Positions 9,521 to 18,287 of a DNA stretch of 64,000 nt are shown here, one piece after another. The DNA lies in contig NZ_LWAH01000016.1 in assembly GCF_001632285.1 (NCBI RefSeq), positions 186,001 through 250,000 on the forward strand, in the 5' to 3' direction. How positions within the stretch are numbered: position 1 is the first letter of the stretch; every line of letters starts with the position of its first letter. This DNA comes from Moraxella catarrhalis (lineage in GTDB: Bacteria > Pseudomonadota > Gammaproteobacteria > Pseudomonadales > Moraxellaceae). Both the position numbers and the translations under genes were made by a program. The notes below the pieces were generated by a model, which was not told the origin of the DNA, made no database searches, and saw only the letters and a program-made list of their open reading frames with translations.

Positions 9521-10915
9521 ATGAATTCAGATACATTATTAACCATGCGACCCATCAAAGCGGTTGCTATTGCAGGTGTTCTGGTTGCACTACTTGGTCT
9601 GACGATGATTGCTTGGAGCTGGGTACCGCATTTGTCTTTATTGGTTGTGATTGCAGCACTGTTATTTTTTGGTTTATTAAATAAACTCAAATTTGAGCAA
9701 ATGCAAGCATGCATGATTGGCAGTGTGGGATCGGCAATGGGTGCGATTTATTTATTTTCTTTCATCGGTCTTTTGGTTTCTGCTTTGATGATGTCAGGGG
9801 CAATCCCAACATTGATTTATTATGGATTTGAGATATTATCAGCCAAGGTATTTTATCTGTCGGCATTTATTTTATCATCGGTTGTGGGCATCGCCTTAGG
9901 CAGTGGATTTACCACTTGTGCAACCGTGGGCGTTGCATTTTTGGGTATGGCAACCGCTTTTGGAGCAAATCCTGCCATTGTGGCTGGTGCTGTCATCTCT
10001 GGTGCGTTATTTGGTGATAAGATGTCACCTTTATCAGATACAACGAGTATCGCCGCCTCACTTGTTGGCGTTGATTTATTCGACCACATTAAAAATATGA
10101 TGTATACTACCGTGCCTGCTTGGGTCATCACGGCCATAATTTTTTGGTATTTATCAGCCACCAATACCATCAGCGACCTTGCAGGCATTGCCATACTCAA
10201 AGAGCAACTTTTTAGCAGTGGCTTAGTGCATGGTTTTTCATTAATACCTTTTGCTGTTCTTGTCATTTTGGCCATTTTACGAGTCAATGCTATCTATACC
10301 ATTATTGCAACCATCATAACAGCACTGATGATTACCTACACACATTCAAGCCCAAGTTTGACCGATTTGGGTGGATGGTTTTTTGCTGGATATACGCCAG
10401 CAGAAGAGCTGGCATTGGGTGATGTGGCAAAAATGGTATCACGGGGCGGCTTACAAAGTATGTTTTTTAGTCAACTGTTGGTTATTTTGGCATTGTCTTT
10501 GGGTGGGCTTTTGCAAGGATTGGGTATCTTGCCAGCATTATTAGATGGCATGCGTCATTTATTAACCCATGCCAGTCGTGGCGTGGCAGCCGCAGCATTT
10601 ACCTCACTTGGCATTAATGTTTTGGTGGGTGAACAATATCTGAGTTTATTATTATCAGGCAATGCCTTTTTACCAGAATATCAGCGATTGGGTTTGCATC
10701 CAATTAATCTATCACGCACCATTGAAGATGCAGGCACGGTGATTAATCCTTTAGTGCCATGGGGTGTCTATGGTGGGTTTTTGGCTGGGACTTTTGGGAT
10801 GCCAGTGATTGAGTATGTGCCGTATGCGTTTTTTTGTTATTGGTGCTTTTTATTGACACTGTTTTTTGGGATAACAGGATTGACCATTACACGCTTATCA
10901 CCCAAGTTGACATAG
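9521..10915 (+). CDS. nhaC: NhaC-family Na+/H+ antiporter
   Basis: Integral inner-membrane protein of 464 residues with about eleven hydrophobic segments. Typical NhaC features are visible: the glycine-rich GIALGSGFTTCATVGVAF segment, and GALFGDKMSPLSDTTSIAASLVG, which carries the Asp residues needed for cation transport in this family. Later the NVLVGEQYLSLLLSGNAF and TVINPLVPWGVYGGF stretches recur as in NhaC/tetracycline-efflux-like relatives. It is a single gene with its own upstream region. The exact substrate (Na+, malate/lactate exchange or other) cannot be told from sequence. Confidence 0.85.
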   Translation: MNSDTLLTMRPIKAVAIAGVLVALLGLTMIAWSWVPHLSLLVVIAALLFFGLLNKLKFEQMQACMIGSVGSAMGAIYLFSFIGLLVSALMMSGAIPTLIYYGFEILSAKVFYLSAFILSSVVGIALGSGFTTCATVGVAFLGMATAFGANPAIVAGAVISGALFGDKMSPLSDTTSIAASLVGVDLFDHIKNMMYTTVPAWVITAIIFWYLSATNTISDLAGIAILKEQLFSSGLVHGFSLIPFAVLVILAILRVNAIYTIIATIITALMITYTHSSPSLTDLGGWFFAGYTPAEELALGDVAKMVSRGGLQSMFFSQLLVILALSLGGLLQGLGILPALLDGMRHLLTHASRGVAAAAFTSLGINVLVGEQYLSLLLSGNAFLPEYQRLGLHPINLSRTIEDAGTVINPLVPWGVYGGFLAGTFGMPVIEYVPYAFFCYWCFLLTLFFGITGLTITRLSPKLT

Positions 10916-11088
10916 TGCCAATAGGGCGTTTGTATGCTTGATAAGTCTTACTCTTGAGAGCTTAAAATGTGTGATATGTTGATAAAATGGCTATGATTGG
11001 TGTATCAGATGAATGAAAATTGTTACACAAGAAAAACTTTCATCATTTTTATGATAAAATACAAAGTATCTGAAAAAGGGGATAATTC

Positions 11089-12249
11089 ATGAAATTCATC
11101 AAGCAAAATAGCCATCATTTGGCAATGTTACTTGCGATGACCACTGGTGCTCATCAAGCACACGCATTTTCGGTTGATAACAGTCAGCAGCGTATAACAG
11201 TACAGCCCACTTATGTGCAACCTGCTCAGGTAATCACCTCTCAATCTGTGTATGTTGAACCGACAGCCCAAGTAACCACAACGACAAATGTGAGCGTGCA
11301 GGCAGTACCACAAGCACCCCAAGAGCATGTGGTGTCACAAGAAGGCTATGCACAAACCCAACTGAATATTCAACCACAAGTCATCTCAAGCACCAAAACC
11401 CAAACAACCGCTTACACCACCACCTTAAACGCCCAAACAGCCATCTTAAATGACCAAAACAGCTATACAAATAGTTTTTATGCGTTGCCCATCAGTACAC
11501 GATCGGCAGCGGTTTTGGTCTATGATTTACAAGATGGCAAGCTCATTTATGGTAAGAATGCAGATGTTCAACGCTCAATAGCTTCTATCAGTAAAGTCAT
11601 GACCGCCATGGTCATTTTGGATGCTGAGCTTGATATGCGTGAAGAAATTACTTTGATTGCCTCTGACTTGATTGGTGCAAAACAAGCAAGCACACGCCTA
11701 AAAGCTGGTGACCGCATGACACGATCTGAGTTTACTTTGATGATGCTCATGCGTTCTGAAAACCCTGCTGCCAAAGCATTGGCACGCACTTACCCCGGTG
11801 GATATGATGCTTTTATTGCTGCAATGAACCAAAAGGCGTATGATTTGGGCATGTATCAAACGAAATTTAGTGATTCTTCAGGTTTAGATCCACGCAATAT
11901 GTCATCAGCCAATGATTTATTAATCATGATGAAAGCGGTCAATAGTAGTCCACGCTATCACAGTATCCGTAATTTTTCCACAGCACCACATTATGATTTT
12001 TATATCGCCAATTATGGCAGTGGCGACCGTATCTATAAAGGCAATAATACCAATCGCCTAGTACGAGAAGGTGCTTACCCAATTGGTGTCCAAAAAACAG
12101 GCTATATTCGTGAAGCTGGTTATAGTGTTGTGATGGAAACTAACATTAACAATCGCCCAGCCATTGTTGTTTTATTGGGTGCATCAAACAGTGCAAACCG
12201 ATGGAGCGATGCTGAAACCATTTTAACTGAATTGGCTTATCGCCAGTAA
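11089..12249 (+). CDS. pbpG: D-alanyl-D-alanine endopeptidase (PBP7-like)
   Basis: Periplasmic serine peptidase of the S11 family that cuts peptidoglycan cross-links. A signal peptide (MKFIKQNSHH...AHQAHA, cleavage near residue 26) is followed by about 110 residues of Gln/Thr-rich low complexity. The penicilloyl-serine transferase domain then has all three motifs: SISK (Ser166, Lys169), SEN in MRSENPAAK, and KTG in VQKTGYIREAGY. The lack of a C-terminal amphipathic anchor and the length of 386 fit PBP7 rather than PBP5/6. It has a GGGGATAA ribosome site and ends at a strong terminator. Confidence 0.88.
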   Translation: MKFIKQNSHHLAMLLAMTTGAHQAHAFSVDNSQQRITVQPTYVQPAQVITSQSVYVEPTAQVTTTTNVSVQAVPQAPQEHVVSQEGYAQTQLNIQPQVISSTKTQTTAYTTTLNAQTAILNDQNSYTNSFYALPISTRSAAVLVYDLQDGKLIYGKNADVQRSIASISKVMTAMVILDAELDMREEITLIASDLIGAKQASTRLKAGDRMTRSEFTLMMLMRSENPAAKALARTYPGGYDAFIAAMNQKAYDLGMYQTKFSDSSGLDPRNMSSANDLLIMMKAVNSSPRYHSIRNFSTAPHYDFYIANYGSGDRIYKGNNTNRLVREGAYPIGVQKTGYIREAGYSVVMETNINNRPAIVVLLGASNSANRWSDAETILTELAYRQ

Positions 12250-12280
12250 CTTTGATTGGCTAATCATTTGGCTGAATAGC

Positions 12281-12325
12281 AAAAGCCACCCAAAACTGTT
12301 ATTTGGGTGGCTTTTGGTTTTTTTT
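12281..12325 (+). terminator. Intrinsic terminator after pbpG
   Basis: Stem AAAAGCCACCCAAA / TTTGGGTGGCTTTT, loop ACTGTTA, followed by a long T-run. Confidence 0.92.
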
Positions 12326-12368
12326 GAACTGCCCCAAAAGTTAGACGCTAACCTTTGGGCATTTTTTT
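12325..12368. repeat. Hairpin resembling a solo IS3-family terminal repeat
   Basis: The stretch starts TGAACTGCCCCAAAAGTTAG, which closely resembles terminal inverted repeats of IS150/IS3-group insertion sequences. It then folds back (GTTAG...CTAAC, GCCCCAAA...TTTGGGC) and ends in seven T, so it can also serve as a terminator for pbpG or the convergent secF. No transposase reading frame is nearby, so any insertion is reduced to an end or to a chance resemblance. Confidence 0.4.
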
Positions 12369-12421
12369 ATGATTAAATTTTATGGCTACCTTTGATTGTG
12401 ATACAGGCAAGTATTGGCAAG

Positions 12422-13558
12422 TTAATCTTTGCTATTTTGAAGATTGGGGTCAGCAAAAACGACCACTTCTTCTTCAAATTCAGGTTTGACTTTAACCACA
12501 AAGTCCTCTCTTGATAGGCCCATCATCAGCGGAATAGAGCTTGCAACATAAATGGAAGAATATGTACCAGCAATCAGACCGATAAATAACGCCACAGAGA
12601 ACCAATACAGACCATCACCACCTAAGAACAGCATGGCAACAACCACAACAAACACCGTACCGACAGTCATAATGGTTCGTCTTAAGGTTTCTGTCAGTGA
12701 TAAATCAAGCACCTGACGGGGTGTTAAACCACGCACTCGGCGAAAATTCTCACGAATACGATCATAAACAACGATTGTATCATTCACCGAATAGCCAATC
12801 AAAGCCAATACAGCTGCCAAAACCGTCAAGTCAAATGGCCAGCCCATGATGGCAAAAATACCAACAACGATAATCACATCATGAAATAAAGCAAGTACGG
12901 CACCCAAAGCCAGCTTGAACTGGAATCGTGTTGCAACATAAATGAGCATCATACCAAGTGCAACAGACATCGCAAGCAGTGAATTTAGGTAAATTTCATT
13001 GCCCAGTTGGCTGCCGATAATGCTAATGCTATCAATGGTTGATGGATTATTTGGAAAATTAAGAATCTGATCCAAAGAAGCACTTAGATTTTCAGCTGAG
13101 CCATCTTGGGGCGGTAAGCGTACCAAAAGCTCTTGGCGAGTTCCTAGGTATTGGACAACCGCATCATTAAAGCCATTGTCAGCCAATGCTTTAATGACTT
13201 GTGCTTGCTCAACAGGCTGTTCATAAGCGACATTGGCTGACACACCACCTGTAAAATCCAAACCAAAGTTTAAACCCTTGACAATGATTGCTATCAGCCC
13301 TATGAGTATAGACAATACCGAAAATACTATCATGGGCTTTTCAAGCTTCATAAAAGGAATGATACGCTGATTAGCGATGAGTTTGACACCACCGGCTTTT
13401 TCGGCAGCTTCATCACCAGCGTCGGCAATCAATGATTGATCGGCAAGAGCATCTTGATTTGTGGCAGCATTGGCACCTTTACCATCACGACGCGGCACAC
13501 GGCGACGGCGTGGTGGCTGTGCTGCATTTGGGTCGATAGGGTTATTTTCATTATTCAT
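12422..13558 (-). CDS. secF: Protein translocase subunit SecF
   Basis: Inner-membrane partner of SecD, which uses the proton gradient to help pull proteins through SecYEG. There are six predicted membrane segments; the first begins about residue 76, followed by the LNFGLDFTGGVSANV periplasmic motif. The C-terminal block VLALIGYSVNDTIVVYDRIRENFR is diagnostic of SecF. The first 70 residues are unusual: a cytoplasmic extension with an Arg-rich patch (PPRRRRVPRRDGKG) and an acidic/Ala-rich stretch, about 50 residues longer than typical SecF. It starts 9 bp after secD, in the operon yajC-secD-secF. Confidence 0.95.
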   Translation of the reverse strand: MNNENNPIDPNAAQPPRRRRVPRRDGKGANAATNQDALADQSLIADAGDEAAEKAGGVKLIANQRIIPFMKLEKPMIVFSVLSILIGLIAIIVKGLNFGLDFTGGVSANVAYEQPVEQAQVIKALADNGFNDAVVQYLGTRQELLVRLPPQDGSAENLSASLDQILNFPNNPSTIDSISIIGSQLGNEIYLNSLLAMSVALGMMLIYVATRFQFKLALGAVLALFHDVIIVVGIFAIMGWPFDLTVLAAVLALIGYSVNDTIVVYDRIRENFRRVRGLTPRQVLDLSLTETLRRTIMTVGTVFVVVVAMLFLGGDGLYWFSVALFIGLIAGTYSSIYVASSIPLMMGLSREDFVVKVKPEFEEEVVVFADPNLQNSKD

Positions 13559-13567
13559 TTTTAACTC

Positions 13568-15445
13568 CTAACCGATGCTAAGTTTGGTTAAGTTTTTGCG
13601 ATGACCATACCAAATTTGAATCATGGCACGAGTGACTAAAATCGCAGTAAACAAAGAACTGATAATACCAATTGCAAGCGTGATTGCAAAACCTTTGATT
13701 GGTCCTGTTCCGATGGCAAATAAGATAAATGCAATTAATAGCGTGGTGATATTGGCATCAAAAATTGAGCTAAATGCACGATCAAAACCTGCCACAATGG
13801 CGGATTTTGCACGAGTACCATTGGCAAGCTCTTCACGAATACGCTCAAAAATTAGCACATTGGCATCAACCGCCATACCAATGGTCAACACAATCCCAGC
13901 AATACCAGGTAGGGTGAGCGATGATCCTAAAATGGACATAATGGCAACCATGATAATGACATTAAAGGCTAAAGCAATATTTGCAATCACACCAAATGCA
14001 CGATAAAACACAATCATCCATAAAAATACCAACAGATAGCCAACCTGTGTAGAGAATAATCCTTTATCGATATTATCTTGACCCAAAGATGGGCCAATGG
14101 TTCGCTCTTCAACAAAGTACATCGGTGCCGCTAACGCGCCTGAGCGTAACAGTAACGCAAGCTCGCCTGCTTCTGCATCTGAATCTAAGCCTGTGATCAC
14201 AAATGAAGAACCAAGTACCGCCTGAATGGTAGCACGGTTAATAATGCGTGACTCGGTATAAGGTGTACGCACCTCAACAAGCTCGCCAGTTGATGAATCT
14301 TCTTGGAAGCTGACCTTTTGCTTATTTTCAATAAATAGCACGGCCATCTGCTTGCCCACAGCAGTGCGTGTGGCATTTTGCATGAGTCTGCCGCCTGCTG
14401 TATCTAGGGTAATATTTACCTGTGGGCGTCCATTCTCATCCAAACCCGACTGTGCCCCTTGAACACGCTCGCCTGTGATGATGGTTTGGCGTTCAAGCAA
14501 CATGGGCTGACCGTCCAAAGAACCAAATGCAAAAGCTTCGGTACCTGCAGGTGGAATACCGCCTGCATAATTCATATCGTGTTCGCTCACCATGCGAAAC
14601 TCAAGATTGGCGGTACGACCCAAAACCCGTTTGGCTTCTGCGGTGTCTTGTACACCAGGCAGTTCAACGACGATGCGGTTGGTGCCTTGAGATTGTACCA
14701 ATGCTTCAGCCACGCCAAGCTCATTGATACGATTTCTTAGTGTGGTTAAGTTTTGACCAACAGCATATTCATTAATCTCTTGAATTTTGGCATCAGTATA
14801 AGTCAGCTCAAGTGCCGCACCTTCAGTATCAGCAAAGGGGCGTAATGCAAAGTCTGCACCCACTTGATTTTGTAGGATAGATTGAGCACGTCCACGATCA
14901 TCTGTATTTATAAAGGTAAGCACCATGCCATTATCAGTGATACGCAGGCTTTGAACAGGGATTTGCTCACCACGCAGTGTACGGCGTACATCTTGACTGG
15001 CAGTTGCAAGACGCTGTTCAAGTGCTTTTGCCATATCAACTTCTAACACAAATCTCACACCACCACGCAAATCTAAGCCCAATTTCATGGGAGCTGCACC
15101 CAAATTACGCAGCCATTCAGGGGTGGTTTGTGCCAAATTGAGTGCGACTACATACTGTTCGCCCAAGTCTCGGCGCAGCACTTCTTGTGCCTTAAGCTGA
15201 TCTTCAGCATTTGATAAACGAAGTAATGCGCTGTTATTTTCAAAGCGACCATTATGGTGATTTAATCCTGCCTGTGTCAGCAGACCTTCAGCTTGTGTTA
15301 GCACATCTTGAGTTAATTGTGTGCCTGCACTCGCGCCTGTAATTTGCACAGCAGGCTCATCAGGGTATAGGTTGGGTAATGCGTAGATGCCAGAGATAAA
15401 TAGCACCACAACAATTAATATATATTTCCAAGCAGGGTAGTGCAT
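13568..15445 (-). CDS. secD: Protein translocase subunit SecD
   Basis: Large subunit of the SecDF accessory motor for protein export, 625 residues. One N-terminal membrane segment (ILIVVVLFISGIYALPNLYPDEPAVQI) is followed by the periplasmic P1 domain with the LGLDLRGGVRFVLEVDM motif. The membrane core follows, with GIAGIVLTIGMAVDANVLIFERIREEL, the conserved Asp-containing segment used in proton transfer. It is co-transcribed with secF downstream and probably yajC upstream (119 bp gap). Confidence 0.96.
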   Translation of the reverse strand: MHYPAWKYILIVVVLFISGIYALPNLYPDEPAVQITGASAGTQLTQDVLTQAEGLLTQAGLNHHNGRFENNSALLRLSNAEDQLKAQEVLRRDLGEQYVVALNLAQTTPEWLRNLGAAPMKLGLDLRGGVRFVLEVDMAKALEQRLATASQDVRRTLRGEQIPVQSLRITDNGMVLTFINTDDRGRAQSILQNQVGADFALRPFADTEGAALELTYTDAKIQEINEYAVGQNLTTLRNRINELGVAEALVQSQGTNRIVVELPGVQDTAEAKRVLGRTANLEFRMVSEHDMNYAGGIPPAGTEAFAFGSLDGQPMLLERQTIITGERVQGAQSGLDENGRPQVNITLDTAGGRLMQNATRTAVGKQMAVLFIENKQKVSFQEDSSTGELVEVRTPYTESRIINRATIQAVLGSSFVITGLDSDAEAGELALLLRSGALAAPMYFVEERTIGPSLGQDNIDKGLFSTQVGYLLVFLWMIVFYRAFGVIANIALAFNVIIMVAIMSILGSSLTLPGIAGIVLTIGMAVDANVLIFERIREELANGTRAKSAIVAGFDRAFSSIFDANITTLLIAFILFAIGTGPIKGFAITLAIGIISSLFTAILVTRAMIQIWYGHRKNLTKLSIG

Positions 15446-15564
15446 AGGGTATTCTTATTAATTAGATAGAGCAAGATAATGGGTCAACCCCATCACGCTG
15501 CGAAAAAGACCGACCCAAGCAACTTGATTGATTTATCCAAATCATTGCTTGGGCTTAGGATGGA

Positions 15565-15903
15565 TTAGATATTGTCAATGGTGCCTGTAGGCAGTACCAT
15601 GACTACGCTTGCACGCTGAATCTTAACCTCTGTTGAATGATTCAATGTGATGACAGCATAATCACCCTCAACCTTTTTAATACGGCCAATCAAACCACCA
15701 GCAAAGACAACTTCATTACCAACAGTCAAGCCATCAACCATGGCTTTGTGTTGCTTGTTGCGTTTAGATTGTGGACGAATGATTAAAAAATAAAAAATTG
15801 CAAAAAAAGCAACAGGAATGAGCAAATTCATCAATAATGACTGCTGACCTGCAGGCGCACCTGTAGACGCATGTGCGGCGGTAATGGCCAAGTCTAACAT
15901 CAA
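15565..15903 (-). CDS. yajC: Preprotein translocase subunit YajC
   Basis: Small inner-membrane protein of the Sec holocomplex, 112 residues. It has a short periplasmic N-terminus, a single membrane segment (LLIPVAFFAIFYFLIIRPQSKRNKQHKAMVDGL region, with the family hallmark FYFLIIRPQ) and a cytoplasmic beta-rich tail (VGNEVVFAGGLIGRIKKV). Two adjacent ATG codons are possible starts; the second, one codon in, follows the AGGAGTTATTG ribosome site equally well. First gene of the yajC-secD-secF cluster. Confidence 0.93.
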   Translation of the reverse strand: MMLDLAITAAHASTGAPAGQQSLLMNLLIPVAFFAIFYFLIIRPQSKRNKQHKAMVDGLTVGNEVVFAGGLIGRIKKVEGDYAVITLNHSTEVKIQRASVVMVLPTGTIDNI

Positions 15904-16173
15904 TAACTCCTAAATATCAAAAGACGGTTAATCGTTTTGGTCATGATCCAAAACCACCGCTCATTTAAAAATATAAACTTTACTTGATGAATTCATCCAA
16001 CCAAATCACACAAGTAAAAGTCAAAATAACGCATATCATAGCATATTTTTATAGGTCTGGTATGGATTTTTAGTGTTGTTGCTGTTGCTTAATAAAATTC
16101 GCTTAAAACAATACTTGCACATCGCTTAATTTTCACTTAATATGGGCGATAATTTTTACAACATTACAGTGTT

Positions 16174-17382
16174 ATGCCCCGACCGAGAACCCAAAATCTG
16201 GCAAATTTGTCTTTTGTTTCTATCGCTATTTTTACTGTATCAGTAGCGGCTATATTTATCCCCTCAACGGCATTTGCTGCGTTTGAGCTTGGTGGCACAC
16301 CGACCAATCTTGCGTTATTGATTTTTTTTATTTGTTTATCTTTAGTCGTGTCATTTTTATGCTCTATTTCTGAAGCGACATTGTTAACCATGACACCTTC
16401 TTATATTGACACGCTTGAAGAAGATAATCCCAAAGGAGCGGCACTGCTTAAGAGTGTGAAAGTTGACCACATCGAAAAATCAATTTCAGCAATTTTAACA
16501 CTCAATACTGTTGCCCATACATTAGGTTCGCTTGGTGCAGGCGCGCAAGCAGTGATCGTTTTTGGTAATGCATGGTTTGGGGTATTTAGCGGTGTGATGA
16601 CTTTGATTATTTTGATTGGCACAGAAATTATCCCAAAAACCATCGGAACGGTATATTGGCGACGATTTGCTATGCCTGTGGCGTATTATGTGCGTACAAT
16701 CAATGTGGCATTATTACCCATTATTTGGGTGACTGAAAAAATTTCACGCATGTTGACTCGTGGCAATCAAGAAATTGGTTTTAATCGCCATGAGTTTTTG
16801 GCACTTGCCAATCAAGGGGAAAGCTTGGGGCAGATGAGCGAGATGGAAACTCGTATTATCAAAAACTCTTTGGCATTGGGCATGATTAATGTAGAAGACA
16901 TTTTGACGCCTCGTTCGGTCGTTAGTGCGTTTGATGAAAATATGACGGTAGGCGATGTCTTTGCCAGCTATCCCAAACTACCTTTTTCTCGTTTTCCAAT
17001 CTTTGATGAAGATTTGGATAATGCCACAGGGTTTATATTAAAATCCGATTTACTGATCGCTAAGGCAAATCAAGAAATTCATACACCCATCAAGCAATTT
17101 CGGCGTGATATCAACTTTGTATTTGCCAAAATGAAACTATTTGATTTGTTGGATTTGATGTTAAAAGAGCAAGTTCACATCGCTTTAGCGGTAGGAGAAT
17201 TTGGTGAGGTTAAAGGATTGGTGAGCTTAGAAGATGTGCTAGAAACCTTGCTTGGTCTTGAGATTGTTGATGAATTTGACCGTGTTGATGATATGCAGAT
17301 TTTAGCACGCCAACTCATGGATAAACGCATGGCACGCTTGGGGGCAAAACTAGAAGAAGATGCACCGTTTGATGAAAAGTAG
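16174..17382 (+). CDS. CNNM/CBS-domain membrane protein (CorC/HlyC-related)
   Basis: 402 residues. The N-terminal half is a DUF21/CNNM-type transmembrane domain (four hydrophobic stretches, with SISEATLLTMTPSYIDTLEE and IGTEIIPKTIGTVYWRRFA as family marks). It is followed by a tandem CBS pair (NVEDILTPRSVVSAFDENMTV and VKGLVSLEDVLETLLGLEIVDEFD). Such proteins are linked to Mg2+/Co2+ efflux or resistance. The C-terminal CorC transporter-associated domain of longer relatives is missing. The start has no clear ribosome site, so a later start inside the first hydrophobic stretch is possible. Confidence 0.82.
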   Translation: MPRPRTQNLANLSFVSIAIFTVSVAAIFIPSTAFAAFELGGTPTNLALLIFFICLSLVVSFLCSISEATLLTMTPSYIDTLEEDNPKGAALLKSVKVDHIEKSISAILTLNTVAHTLGSLGAGAQAVIVFGNAWFGVFSGVMTLIILIGTEIIPKTIGTVYWRRFAMPVAYYVRTINVALLPIIWVTEKISRMLTRGNQEIGFNRHEFLALANQGESLGQMSEMETRIIKNSLALGMINVEDILTPRSVVSAFDENMTVGDVFASYPKLPFSRFPIFDEDLDNATGFILKSDLLIAKANQEIHTPIKQFRRDINFVFAKMKLFDLLDLMLKEQVHIALAVGEFGEVKGLVSLEDVLETLLGLEIVDEFDRVDDMQILARQLMDKRMARLGAKLEEDAPFDEK

Positions 17383-17535
17383 GCTGGCTCTAATAAATAA
17401 CTTCTAAATGAAACAAAATATAACAATTTGCCATCATACTTTAAGCTTACTGTGTTATTTTGGCTTAAGATTACTCCGTCATACATCATGGCGTATTCAT
17501 TCATTGATAAGTATATTGAGTATAAGGGTTGGTTT

Positions 17536-18093
17536 ATGAAATACAGCACCCGTTCTGTTTTAAGAAAAGCCGTTGCCGCAAGTATGCTGACGGCAGTGAT
17601 TCGGTCGGCCATTCAATTGACAGGCAAGTCTTTTGGTAAAGGTGCTAGTATTGGCTTATTTATTGGTATGATTGGCGTACAAAGCTTAATCACTACCAAT
17701 GCTTATGCAATCAGTGAACAAGATGTCAGCCGATACGCTTCAAGTATGAGTAGCGCCGCCAACGCTCAAAATATTGCCCAAATTTCAAGATTGATTGATG
17801 ATGATGCCATCATTTCATTGTCTCGGGGTGGCAAAACGACCAGCTTGGATAAAGAAGGCTACTTGCAACTGCTTCAAAAAAGCTGGGCCACATCCAGCGA
17901 TTATCGCTATCGTATTAATGTGGCAGATGTGGTAGTAACAGGCAATCAGGCTAGAGCTCAGATTGTAACTACCGAGACTTGGACTCAAGATGGTAAGCCT
18001 GTGACAATTAAGACCGCTTCTCGAGCCACTTTTTCGCAGGTTGGTAATAATGCCGTATTATTAAGATCAGTGTCACAAGTCACCGTTGATTAA
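17536..18093 (+). CDS. Exported protein with an NTF2/SnoaL-like fold, function unknown
   Basis: 185 residues from ATG 17536. A long N-terminal region with two hydrophobic patches ends in TTNAYA, a plausible signal-peptidase site, leaving a mature domain of about 120 residues (SEQDVSRYASSMSSAANAQNIAQI onward). Its pattern of helices, then DDAIISLS, then strands with TETWTQDGKPV, is like NTF2/SnoaL-type domains. The unusually long leader (about 60 residues) makes the true start uncertain; an upstream in-frame ATG at 17428 is less likely. Ends at a terminator; apparently monocistronic. Confidence 0.7.
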   Translation: MKYSTRSVLRKAVAASMLTAVIRSAIQLTGKSFGKGASIGLFIGMIGVQSLITTNAYAISEQDVSRYASSMSSAANAQNIAQISRLIDDDAIISLSRGGKTTSLDKEGYLQLLQKSWATSSDYRYRINVADVVVTGNQARAQIVTTETWTQDGKPVTIKTASRATFSQVGNNAVLLRSVSQVTVD

Positions 18094-18118
18094 GGCAAGT
18101 TTATCAACCAATTTGAAT

Positions 18119-18153
18119 GAACCACCGTTTTTAGGTCAATTCGGTGGTTTTTA
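18119..18153 (+). terminator. Intrinsic terminator
   Basis: Stem GAACCACCG / CGGTGGTTTT with a 12-nt loop and a following T-run, 26 bp past the stop of the exported protein. Confidence 0.85.
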
Positions 18154-18287
18154 TTGCCCATTGGCCATCCAAATGGTTGCCAAATTTGTCAAAATAAGGC
18201 ATTATTATCGTTCAAAAATCAAGTTGGGTTATTTTGCCAATCCTCCATGATAACAATCACTGAGTTAGGCCACCAAAGGACATAACA

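Noticed and set aside
13623..14006. 127-codon open frame on the plus strand inside secD
   Set aside because: It is antisense to a clearly conserved SecD core; the frame is open only because of the hydrophobic codon pattern on the other strand, and it has no ribosome site.
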